Part shown: piece after piece, positions 1-11,700 of the stretch
Position numbering within the stretch: the stretch's first letter is position 1
Layout: each line of letters opens with the position of its first letter
Origin: Spodoptera frugiperda
Lineage: Eukaryota > Arthropoda > Insecta > Lepidoptera > Noctuidae
NCBI RefSeq assembly: GCF_023101765.2
Contig: NC_064239.1
Coordinates: forward strand, 3,224,001-3,288,000
DNA: 64,000 nucleotides
Direction of reading: 5' to 3'
The notes under the pieces: model-generated
What the model was told of the DNA's origin: nothing
Databases searched by the model: none
Seen by the model: only the letters and a program-made list of their open reading frames with translations
Position numbers and translations under genes: made by a program

Positions 1-665
1 ACCTGACTATATTTGGAACAATTAGCAGCAATACCAAACAATTTCTTAAATACTAAAACAAAATGAAGTAGAAAATACTACATTGTATAGTTAATATCTT
101 TCGGAAACGGTCAACCTCAAATTTAGCCGTTCTTGGTGTGGCTAAGCGTTTCCTTTAGCCACGAACCAAGGTTAATTTTACCAAACACGCGATACCCTTT
201 AGTTTCTGTATAACTTATACGTAGGTATTTGTAAGTAGTTAGTAGTAGGTACATAAATCCAAGTCATTATTGATGTTTCTTCCAATTTATGTGAACTTGT
301 ATTATTTCGTAGTTAGTTGTAAGGATTTTTGAGTAAATTATTTTGACGTTTTAAGGTGCTTACTTTGGAAATAAATTTGGATATTGATGCAAATTCAAAG
401 CAAAAATCTCAATAACTATAATGCACAAGTATGTGCGCAAACACTATACACTCTCTGTTCCCGCACTCCCTAAACCCGATGGGACGGTAGGCCGCCACGA
501 CCGGAGAGAGGTCAGATCCATGCAATACGGATGCAATGTTCGCTAGTGTTGCAGCTCAAGAGTACGAAATTTTACGATATCAATGTCGATCGATCGGAAC
601 TGGATTCAAGGGTAAGCCCCTCGAATACGATAAATCAAAAGTGTAAAAAATAAATTATATTTTTA
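1..665. other. No gene seen; possible repeat at 450-560
   Basis: AT-rich. CCCTAAACCCGATGGGACGG near 470-490 resembles a lepidopteran LINE tail. Nothing else supported. A further 3' exon of the Beat gene could lie at or beyond this edge but I could not find it. Confidence 0.4.
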
Positions 666-1045
666 AACTAGCTTCCGCCCGCGACTCCGTCCGCGTGGAT
701 GTCGGTCTTCGCGTGGATGTTTTATTTCTTAATTTTGAGTAACTCTAACAATGACATCTTATAAATATCTATTGGAGCCAAATACGGCTAGGCCCATAAT
801 AATTAAGGATATCCCTCTACTGCTGTTAAGCTTGCGTTCTGTAGTATAAAAGTGAAAAATTAAGTATTTTCTACATATTTTTCCAGGATAAAAAGTATCT
901 TATTTTATGCCCAGGATAATAAGGTATAATTATACCAAGTTTCATCGAAATCGAACCGTTAGTTTTCACGTGATGCCTGAACATAGAGATAGACAGAAAG
1001 ACAAAAAAAAATCACATATTCCGGTTTAGTATCGATCTATAATTA
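666..1045 (+). repeat. Dispersed repeat family H, copy 1
   Basis: ACTAGCTTCCGCCCGCGACT, CGTCCGCGTGGATG, CCAAGTTTCATCGAAATCG and a terminal GTATCGATC. Typical non-coding element body of lepidopteran genomes. Confidence 0.6.
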
Positions 1046-1384
1046 ATAAAAGTACCTACGCCTTTACCTACTTAATAGAAACTAAGCGTAATTCATGTAT
1101 ATATTTGGTGTTTCTGTACCGATTTCTATGATTATTTTTTTTTATTTAATAGGTAATAATGTTAAATTTTTTTAATTAGGGATGAATGAGTGTCGTAAAC
1201 GTAAGAATAGGTAGACAAATATAATCAGAAAGCTTCAAACTGCTAAGCTATCGGGAGTTATACGTGTTATTGTGAGTCAACCATAAAAGATAGACATTTG
1301 CTGTCTCGGAATATTTTTTAAACAATTTTAAGGAGAACATTTTCGTCATACATGATTTCTGTGTAGCTTTAACCATTAAGGCTG

Positions 1385-1559
1385 CACACGCGACGGAAGC
1401 TTCAAAAATGGAGTAAGTTCTCCGGTTTTCCCAACATTTCCCTTCACTGCTCTGCTCCTATTGATCGTAGCGTACTATAACCTGCCCAGGAGTATGAAGA
1501 ACAATTGTACCAAGTTTCGTTGAAATCTGTCGAGTAGTTTTTGTTTCTATAAAGAACAT

Positions 1560-1604
<45 letters not shown>

Positions 1605-1660
1605 AAATTTTCTGATTGCATTTTTGGCGTCAGTATCGATCACTAATCACCCGCTGATAG
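1385..1660 (+). repeat. Dispersed repeat family H, copy 2, with CAGA microsatellite
   Basis: CTTCACTGCTCTGCTCCTAT, ACCAAGTTTCGTTGAAATCT, then a tetranucleotide CAGA run (1559-1602), ending TCAGTATCGATCAC as in copy 1. The C-rich frame on the minus strand is only this microsatellite. Confidence 0.62.
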
Positions 1661-2934
1661 TTATTTTGGAAATATATTTAATGTACAGAATTGACCTCTC
1701 TACAGATTTATTATAAGTATAGATTACTTACATATCCAGATACTCTCATAAAATTAACACAGAAACCTTTTACGACGTTTGCTGTTTTAAAGACTGAGAC
1801 ATGATGGGTCTGTTGACCCTATCTCAATCACGAACTCCTTGTAATATCTATGAATGTAGATAACCTAATATAATAAGCAAGTCCCTCAATATTTTGAAAC
1901 TTATATGGAATTACCCGAGTCAAATGAAGCACGTATTGTATTACCCTTTATTGCGTGGATGTAATACAACGCGGAAAAATGGGATTTTACTTATACGACA
2001 CCCAATTTTTCAACATTATGTTACAGTAATTTTTGTGTACATTATGTGTGTTCGTTATTGTCGTTTTTGCTGTTAATGTTGAAGTAAAATAAGCGGAGAT
2101 TGGAGTAAAAAATATGTAAAGAAATTAGGGTTAATCTTCAAAACGGGCGTGTTCGTGTGATCGCTCTGGTGCTTTTTAGATATAGATATTTAATGGTAAT
2201 TATGTATCTCATGGATGCAGGTGGCGGCTTGTCGTTCTACGTGGAGGACTAAGGTGGAGGCCTTTGTTCAACAATGGACGTCCTTTGGCTGATAATGATG
2301 ATGTATCTTATTGAAAATTATAAAAGAATACTATTGGAATATCATTATTTTCAATGAGATACATAATTATTGTTTTTTTTTTTAAATTAGATCTCTGTGT
2401 AAAGGAAAAGAAAATACTTATTACTGAAGTGAAACCTTAGAAATCATTGGAACTTTCTAACATGTCACACAATTAATGTTAATATACTTACAAATAAAAA
2501 AACTACTTTACCACTCAAAAAACAAAGTCCAATTTCTTAAAACATCGTTTTGAACGATGAAGCATTTCACCTCTAAATCAATACAGGTGGAATAGAACTA
2601 TGAATATTGAATAACTCGCTAGCACCTTAATTAAAACAATTTCAAGCAACTACCACGTAGTACTATACCATGAAACTTCTGTAGATTTAAATGAAAATGG
2701 TTGATTAGTATTCAAAAATTCGTATCATACCTGTACAGAATGATCACATGCATATTTATGAAGTCAAACTGCGAATTCAATAGAGATATTTCGATGAATG
2801 ATTTTGAATTTCATTGTCGATTTGATAAAAGTTTACAGATGGTAGCTCTGATTTGTTGTGGAGTGAAAGGGTGAGGTATTTGATTCAGAAAATTATTAAT
2901 TTATTTGTATACCTATTTATTTATTTTGATTTCC
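1661..2934. other. AT-rich, no gene seen outside LINE tail
   Basis: Apart from the LINE tail at 2190-2310, only short unsupported open frames. Confidence 0.4.
2190..2310 (+). repeat. LINE 3' tail
   Basis: Contains TGGAGGCCTTTGTTCAACAA then TGGACGTCCTTTGGCTG and ends in GATGATGATG, the familiar 3' end of lepidopteran non-LTR elements. No coding part remains. Confidence 0.55.
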
Positions 2935-3132
2935 ACTGTACGGTTAGCGTGATGGTTGGCACACGGCTGCTGTATAACGTTGTAGCGGGTTCGATTCCCG
3001 CACAGAGCAACTCTTTTTGTGATCCACAAATTGTTGTTTCGAGTCTAGGTTTTAATTGTGTATGTGAACTTGTATGTTTGTAAAAGCATCGACGACACAG
3101 GAGGAAATCTTAGAGTGGGGCAAAGTTTTATT
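2935..3132 (+). repeat. SINE family A, copy 1
   Basis: tRNA-derived head with B box GGGTTCGATTCCCGC (2986-3001), then the family body (GTGATCCACAAATTGTTGTT; GACACAGGAGG; GTGGGGCAAAGTTTT). Nearly full length, diverged in the A-box region. Confidence 0.75.
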
Positions 3133-3365
3133 TAACAAAATATATGATTAAATAATGATGAACTAATCTATAATTTAAAAGACATTCTATATACCTATAC
3201 GAGTATTTCTATCTTCTTTTTATATGGCGATAGATAGCGAACGCTTAAATATTCATATTACGTTTCAGACACATTTGTACAGAACTTATACTAATATCAA
3301 AAACATGTAACGAGCTTGCTATCATAGTACGCTGTTTTAGTCAGAACGTAGCTACTAAGTATTAG

Positions 3366-3470
3366 TGTTGCAACACAGTCTCCTGGGAAGCCAAAATGAC
3401 GTCATCAGCGAAACGTATGATAGCGATATTATGTTCATGAACATGGCAAAGCGATGCAATGTAGGATATG
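3366..3470 (-). pseudogene. LINE reverse transcriptase remnant (FADD box)
   Basis: The minus strand reads IAIIRFADDVILASQETVL, where RFADD (codons at 3401-3415) matches the catalytic box of RTE-like non-LTR reverse transcriptases. The open stretch is only about 30 codons, so it is a short dead fragment. Confidence 0.4.
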
Positions 3471-3690
3471 TCTGAATATGGATAATATGTAAAATAATTT
3501 GGCCATTTTTACCATCTGATTATCAAAATGTAACGAACAAAACCAAATGAAAACGAAGAAAGATTTATGCTATAGCGAGGCTTTTCTAACGAATCAATGT
3601 TTTTTTGAAATGCGACAAACGATACTAATTAATTTTCTTTGAATTTTATTTTTGGTAATTAGCTAAATGTCACGTAATATTGTATTTCTC

Positions 3691-3849
3691 AGTAGTAGTA
3701 TGGAGTTTGATATTGTGCCCAGTATAGACAATACACTTACCCCCTATTACATGGGACTTATAACACTAATGGTGAAAAAGTTGGTGTACTTTGTGTAGTG
3801 CCGTAAAGTGCACCTCTGCCTAACTCTTCGAGGGTAAAAGGCGTGACGA
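3691..3849 (+). repeat. SINE family B, 3' part
   Basis: Forward fragment lacking the tRNA-like head: TTGTGCCCAGTATAGACAAT to GGGTAAAAGGCGTGACGAT. Confidence 0.72.
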
Positions 3850-5570
3850 TATGAGACACAAGTTTATTATAGTATCGCCTAAATACTAATAGTGTTACTC
3901 TATCAATAGTTACAAACCATATGTAACAAAAACAGGTACACACAATGTACGAACTTTCCAAAAGACAGAATTACACCTCTAGTTTGGAAACTCCACTTAA
4001 CAGAGCCTAAATATTCTAGTAACACTTCAACGGAGTGTCGAGCTGTCGACAGCGGCTGAAATGCTCCATTAGACTGTCAATAAGTGACCTCTAACACTGA
4101 ATTGAGCCGTCAACTGAACGTTATGACTGGACTGAAGTGCACACGTTATAGCTGGCAATAAATGTCAATTCATGAAGTGTGGACGATGCTTTAGTAGGAT
4201 CAGGATTGAGGATGTGACTTTGTACTGGCTGGGAAGTAATTTTGGAGTTTGAAAGCCGTTATTCATAGTGGGAATGGGTTGTTATTCAGTTATGTAGGTT
4301 AGTGGTCAGAGTAAATGATTGAAAGATGTACGGTAACTTAATAGATTTTTGAACATCAAATGAGGAAGTATGGAGATCGAAGAGAGAGAGAGAGAAAAAA
4401 ATAGTTTATTTGCACCGATGTAAGATAATACAGGCAAAACAAGAAAATAAAAAATAAATAATAATCTACACAGCGCAAAAAGATCATTGCTCAGATAATA
4501 TGCTGTAGCCAAAGCAGAATGGCTCCAGTCATGGTGCTGATTTTCAGCACTGGCCATTTTTTTGGAAGCCGTCTCTCATAAAAATAGGTAAAACTTTGAA
4601 ATTGAATGGTAACAAACAGATGTCATATTATTTGTACTTAAGTGGTTCGAAGTATGTTTGAACTGTTTACCATTTCGCAGGAATTCGTTTGGATAATTAT
4701 AAATAGTTCTCGATATTCCCTCTGTGTATCGAAAAATAATTTCAATAGGAAACGAGGCACACATTCATTCATGACACTTAATAACATTATTATGAGTCCT
4801 ACTCAGAATTACATTTTATAAATTTCTTGAAACATATTACCAACTCTGCGTTTTATCATGAATGTGTTGAAAATAGATTTTTACTTCAGGCTTTACATAA
4901 CCGGTCTCCAAAAATGGGTTATTCTGATACTCGTACGAGTAGATCTATTTTATCTTTTTTCGGCACACTACTGCTAACTTTATCGTTGTATTTTTAGCAG
5001 GCCAGGCGTTGCTCGCGGTTTGAGAGTCAATGTTCAGCGTCATGAAACCAGTGGAAATCACTTAGATACTCCTTTATTGTATTGTTGAATTACACTAATG
5101 TTCAAATGTAGGCATTCTGACTGATATTAGTTTTGTTACGAATTTCTTTGGTTTTCAGAAATTGTGCAGTTTCCTAACTCAAAAATACTTAAATTAGTTT
5201 GACTTTTCATTAGAATAAAAAAACCCAAAATAACCGTACTTTTATTCATTAATTTGACCCTATACTAGCTTTTCTTCTCGCAATTTTTTGGGAAATAAGT
5301 ATGCTATTTGACGCGAAAATTCACAGAAAAGTATCGTATTTCTATAAAAGTATTGAATTTGACTAGATGGAAACAACCGTATTTTAGACAACGGGTAGTA
5401 AGTAATAATAATTTAGGTACAGATTAAAAACGTTTCAGTTTACTTATCATATCATTATATTACCAGACTTACAAAAAACAGTCGCCAATCAATTTAGTTT
5501 AGACCAACACCTGAAATGAGGTTAACAATCGGTCTTTTACTTATTTCTCGAACTGATATCAGAAACTTAC
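3850..5570. other. Anonymous sequence downstream of Beat exon
   Basis: Should contain the following Beat intron. I searched the minus strand for a phase-0 exon after LTWFINNNK and found no convincing candidate. Confidence 0.4.
4300..4562 (-). repeat. Possible LINE 3' segment with GA run
   Basis: Minus-strand sequence with a GA microsatellite (4378-4400) and AT-rich tail next to it. A minus-strand frame (MASAENQHHDW...) is open for 83 codons but unrecognised; I treat it as part of a repeat. Confidence 0.3.
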
Positions 5571-5704
5571 CTTGTTATTATTTATAAACCAGGTGAGGTG
5601 CGGGGCGGGGTGAGCAGGGGCGCTCTGACACGTCGCCTCCAGTTGGTCGCTCGAAGATAACTTTTTGTGCTTTATTTTTATCTTAGGACGGAATTTTTGA
5701 CGAA
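5571..5704 (-). CDS. Beat-family exon: linker and start of Ig domain 2
   Basis: 134 nt, entry phase 1, exit phase 0. The acceptor is a run of T followed by CAG at 5705-5707 and the donor is AAG|GTAAGT at 5571/5570. After a basic linker (RQKFRPKIKIKHKK) it encodes DQLEATCQSAPAHPAPHL followed by TWFINNNK, which corresponds to the Beat Ig2 strand B cysteine and strand C tryptophan. The codons here are GC-rich (CCCGCCCCG), unlike the introns. Confidence 0.83.
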
Positions 5705-8700
5705 CTGAAAAAAAAATCTAGCATTAAAATAATAATTATTGTCAAAAGTGATATGAGTCATTTAATGGTAACTTAACCCAGTCATACACACACACACACA
5801 ACGTCACGCCTTTTATCCCCGAAGGGGTAGGCAGAGGTGCACATGCACATTACGGCATGTAATGTCGCTGTACAATGTACACCCACTTTTCACCATTTTG
5901 TGTTATAAGTCCAATGTAATAGGGGGTGAGCCTATTGCCATATCCTGGACATAATTCCAGACTCTGTGCTACTACCGCGAAATTTTCGAAAATCCGAAAA
6001 AAGCTCAGTAATACTTTGCCCGACCCGGGAATCGAACCCGAGACCTATTGTTCGGCAGTCGCACTTGCGACCACTCGACCAACGAGGCAGTCTTACTTAA
6101 CCCAGTCCTTGGCAGTGATTTTCCGCGCAAAATCGTTACTAAGAAATAGTTTACGTTTTTTTAACGTTGATAAGTCTGCGTTTGGTTACTAACCCGCTTA
6201 CTGCCAGGACGGCAAAGCGAAGAATAAGAAGTAATCATTAAATGTCTCATGATGTGGGCGTTTCTGATAAAAATAGTACGTTGAACGTATTCTAATGTCA
6301 TCTTATTTTCCAAGACTTTGGGCATTGCCTAGGGAATAAAGGTCGATGACTTTAGATGAATGATTGTCGTAAATAAGATTCGACTTTTGCTGATATATTG
6401 TATGCCAAGAAAAGCAAATCTTTAGTAAAATATATGACGAACTATCTATTGAAGATTACTTGGAGCTTATGTTTTTAATGTATTTGTCATTATAATCTTC
6501 TATGAGACATATTCAACTAATTAACTTGTAAGGCTTTCTCATGTAACTGTCCAGTTGGCAGCGCGACGCTCATTGTGATTTCATATAGCGAAGATTAAGG
6601 GCCCCAGGCGTGGCTTGAAACTAGTCGGTTAACCTTGTGGAACAGTGACTTGAGTAAGCCATACCAATTAATATTATTTAATGACTAATATATACAGATG
6701 AAACTCACCAATGACATTCAGTTCATGTATCTTGGACACTTTGGAGTATAGAGGCGTTTCAAGAGCGATTTCACAGGCGTATGGGCCTGATGCTGAGAAG
6801 TCCAACCTGTCCAACGTGATGGACGTCGGAGACAGGTTCATAAGCTGAGAACAAGAATATCTGATTAGTACTTACTTGCATTGTCTATTTTTTTAAAGAA
6901 CGTTGCACTTGGCTTTCTTCTTGTATCATGGGTGCGTTTACAAACATCCATTCTTCACATTATGTCATGACATACAGTCCAGAAACAACAATTTATGGAT
7001 CACACTAAGAGTTAAAACGTGCGGGAATCGAACCCATTGCGCGGCAGTCGGCCACCGTACCAACCGTGCAGTACAAATTTTACTTCGGTTCAAGTTTTAA
7101 CTTGAATAAAAATATTTCAATTATCACCAAACACTAAATACGATGCTTATTTTTATAGAGATAATGAATCTTTATAAGAAATAAATTATTTTCAATTACA
7201 ATAATACATATACAACAATGAGCCTTGCTTTATAAACACTAAACAAGAATTTAATTGTGTATAGTCTAGACAGCTCAAGACGAACAATAAAAAAAAAATA
7301 CTAAAAATATTAGGTTCTACTTAGGTCTTTCTCAGAAGCTTGACTCGAGTATCTTTCATGAGATATTTTTTACTCCCTAACGAGGTAAACGCAGATGTCT
7401 ACGGGGATTTTAGAAATAAATACTTTTTCGCAATTTTAGAATTTATATCTTAGAAATTAGATATAAAATCCCATTCGTATTCTGTAAGGCTATAGAATTT
7501 AGTATATTCGATAGGTTTGTTTTTTAAACTTTGTCTAACACTAGGGTTTTGCTCCTATGTCGTGGGTGCGTTTACAAATATACAAGTTCACATACACATG
7601 ACAACCAACAATTTTCGGATCACAGAAAGAGTTGCTCCGTGTGGGAATTGAACCCACGACAGTTGCCCAGTCAGTTCTGTTGTGCTTACAACTGCTATAA
7701 AAGCTACGGCAATATAAATCATAATAACTTCAAATAAGCACTTAAACAGTCCCTAGCATCAAGTAAACCATGTGTGCTATTACATAATACAACCATTAAC
7801 AGCAGCCATAATAAATAAACAAGTGTTCGTATATTGTTTGTTCCACTTGCAGCGTTTTAAAGCGTTTGTGGTCGACCCGAGAGAAAGACCGCTAAGGGTC
7901 CCCAAAACTCGGAGAAAATAATATTTACGCTAGTTCAGCTAACGAGAAATGTACCGTAAATTGTTTGTTTATGTTGATTTATTTATATTTATTGTTTTGT
8001 GGTGTTCCAGCTATTGTTTCCTGGGAGTTTTGTTCAGGAGTCAAGGGTAAACTACGGATTTATAAGGTTTATTTATGACTCATAAATTTCGTGGAAGATT
8101 CAGGATAGATATTAATTTGACGTTTCATTTCTATTTATAGAATATCTTGTATTATTTCATTTGTAGTTTCATCTTATAAGAACTTACGACTTTTTAGATT
8201 TTTCAATCAAGAGATAAATTTTATTTATAGTATAAAATTGACGTCTGATAGTTTTGTATGAAAAAACTATCAAAAGTTCAATCGCCGATATAATAATCAG
8301 GCGTTGGAAAATCGGCCCTTAATCGTGTACCTAATTAACCTAAAATACACCATAAATGAGACTCTAGGTATCTGTCATAAAATTGGTTAATGATTTTGGC
8401 ATTGTCAAAATATAATGAGGTTAAGGAAGAAATTTAAACATAGAAAAAAACAAAAACGGTCTCTTTAGTCAAAAGTTAGTTGGGAATAAGCAATTCATCC
8501 AGGAAATAGGAAAAACAAATTATTAAACATTCTTGAATATTCTACATATAGACACTAAAACAACTTAGAAAACAATAAAAAGTTCTATACAAGAATACAA
8601 GTTATCTACTTACTTACACTTGTTCTACAAATACGACAATATTATCGATAGCTCAAAGACGTGTCAATAAAATAATATATTTTGCCAAGTCTTTTTGATA

Positions 8701-11700
8701 TTCTCTTATTATTTATGAAGTAACAAGATGAAGGGTATCAAGTGACACTTTCACAAGAGAAATACGCGAATAAGTTTGTATGAAGTTATTTGTTCTAGGA
8801 TATGTTGTTTCGTGTACTTTGATGTTTGATGAATAGGGGAATAAATTGATAGTTCCGTATTACTAGAAATAAAATAAAACAAAAATATTACTTCTAGTTC
8901 TTTCGCTGAAAGTTCGTTGAACTTTGTGTTGTTAGTAGGTATGTAATAGAAATGTTTTTTACAAAGAGTAACGAATAGAGTTGCTTACTCGTTCTTCTCA
9001 ATTCAAATCTACATTTTGGAACGAGCAACTATCTTCACTGACAGGCAGACTGATAGACTATTATTTATTTCTTTTGATGACGTCGCAAAAGTACTATTTC
9101 TGGCTTAACCTTTCGTGTGCTGGAACACGGATCCACACGAGACACAATGTGTTTTCTATTAAATATTGTCTTATATACCGATACGAGAGGTTAATTGAAA
9201 TAAATGCTATTAACTTTTAACTTTTCGACTACTTTTCACCGCAATTACGTTAGGTATTAATAGAACTTGAGACGGGACATTCACCATGTTTATTTATTTC
9301 GATGAGTTTCCTAAATTCCTAATAATAGTGTTAGTGACCATGCCAGTTTCAAAACTTATAAGTTAGGTACTTATGAAATCCACTGTAACTTTCTATAAAT
9401 AGATCACCAAATCTCTATAGTATAGAATACATTTGACCACTTGACCAGTCTTACTCAAATATATGACTTGTAAAACGAATTCCTTTATTGTATCACGTTT
9501 CCGTCTTGTTGTAATCCCTTGGGTGTTATAGGGAATGAGTCTGGGATGTTATTAAAAACACAATCCAGACCCTTATTGAAATGTATACCCTTGACTGGTG
9601 TAGATTTCTTTCTTCCTTCCTTCCTATTTATTCAGAATATATTTAGACTCCTACTCGAGATGAAATCAGATCAGTAGTAACAAATTACTCAGTCAATAGA
9701 GTTGTTTTCTTTTTTATGGTATAAGCCGGTAAACGAGCAGACAGATCACCTGATGATAAGCAATCGCCGCTGCCCATGGACACCCGAAACACCAGAGGCG
9801 TTACAAGTGCGTTGCCAGCTTTTTATGGGTTAGGAATTTAAGGGTTGTTGAAGAATCGGGGATTGGGTTTTCCCAATGGTAACTGGGGTAATTGGACCTC
9901 CAGTAACCTCACTCTCTTTTCTCCATTAAAAATAAATTGTTACCAATCCTATCAGGATATCAAAACGTATGATACTTAGTTACATTCTCATATACTGATT
10001 TAATCTAATTCCCTTATTCACACGACAACACACAACGCGAGCATTGTTGAATTAATGCTACAACTGTTTTTAAACCGCTTTAGCACAAATAATACGATTT
10101 CTATTTATAAATGGAGCTAAAGAAATACTTTATTATGAGTTCTGTTCTTTGTAACATGTACAATTGTACACAGTATCTGAATACCGGCCTCTATATGCAC
10201 TGCATATTGTTAGACGATCAGAGATTTGTTGCGTGTTCAACATATTTGAAATTATTGCGCACTGCTTCTGTACATATTCATGAGCATGTTTGATACTATG
10301 CTGTAATTCTTTTAAATCTATACATATAATAAAACTGTCTTAGTTCTGTTAATTGAAAATATAAACAAATAAATAGAAAGGAGTGTTACTAGGTAAACAA
10401 AAATCTAAATGGTAATTTAGATAAAAAATCGCTGTCCGATTCGATTAATTAGTCCGATCGATTAATGCTGCGTTAAAGCCATTGTATCAAATTCCGATTT
10501 GTATATTTATTACTTTACCAACTTATTCATTACAAACCTTATTTGCGAACTACAAACCGGCTAGTCTAGTTCAAACAATAGCACTCGAATTACCGACTGA
10601 CAGCATTGGATTTCCCGTGTGTCTGCATATTGTTGAAACAGCAATGTAGTTACTCCTACGTGATTTTCATTCCATGTTGTAATAATAATAGCTACATTGT
10701 TCCGTCCACAGAGAATATATTTGCAACATACTTCGGGAAAGAAGCTCTTACTGTGTTTGTAAATAAATATGATTTACTACATACGATTGGTAATTCAATT
10801 TGTATTCCTTCACTACAATGCTACTGCATTCGAACACACTAATTTAGTACGTTCTGTGAACGTGATTTTGTAAATACGCAGCATTGTTTGCGCAGTTTGA
10901 TTGGCTCTTGTATTACAATTGAATAATCAAGTCCAATTGCTTGGATATTGTTTATTTTTTCAATTTATTGGATTTACTGGGTTTCGTGGATGAGGAACGG
11001 TGGGTATTGTAAAAAGGTCTTAAGTACGTACGTAAGATCGTAAGTAGGATTTGTTAAAAGGTCTTGGTATTTCCAAGACCTTTTAACAAATACAAGGATG
11101 TTCATTTATTATGAGTCTTTTAATTTACCTACATAAGTGAACAATGGGATACTACGCTGCTAAGTTAGATATTGATTTATATAGGTAGGTACTTCGCATA
11201 CCTAAATGTAAAAAATATGGTTGACCACATAAAGAATTGTGGTATGAAAATTAAAAATCGATTTAGTCTGTCAGTTAGGTAATGAAAAATATTAGACACG
11301 TACTTTTTTATTTTGTCACAAAGTTTAAGAATGGGAACAAATACGTCATTTCTACGTATAAAATGTACCAAAAAGTGACTTCACGCGATATTTCAAATTG
11401 ATATATCTCCGAAAGTATTCGTTACGATAAGAATATAAAAATACGTGTCTACTATTTTAAAATAATCTACAAGACGACCATTCATATAAAAATTAGTCAT
11501 CTACCCTATTATGGTCCTTTCACCTTTTTAGGGCTATAGAATTCTAATTACAATAATTTCTTTCAGGCCTTCGTACCAAATTAAAGTTCGGATCAATAGG
11601 TTAGTGGCCTAACCCAACGCTGTGGGGTTTAATTGTTATAGTCTGTCTAAGTAAACTAAGTGAAGTAAGTTATCTAGTAAACCATTATTGGGACTATTAA

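Noticed and set aside
1559..1602. CRISPR-like regular repeat
   Set aside because: Simple tetranucleotide microsatellite without spacers, in a eukaryotic genome.
2560..2625. Minus-strand LEVKCFIVQND segment as the next Beat exon
   Set aside because: A stop lies just upstream, no acceptor gives phase 0, and the rest does not resemble Beat Ig2.
4015..4160. Higher-GC patch as a Beat 3' exon
   Set aside because: All three minus-strand frames are interrupted by stops within about 20 codons.
4306..4557. 83-codon minus-strand ORF as a gene
   Set aside because: No known motif; next to a GA microsatellite and AT-rich tail that look like the end of a LINE.
6000..6090. tRNA gene on the minus strand (A and B boxes)
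   Set aside because: It is the tRNA-like head of SINE family B; no acceptor stem closes and the sequence continues into the SINE body shared by other copies.
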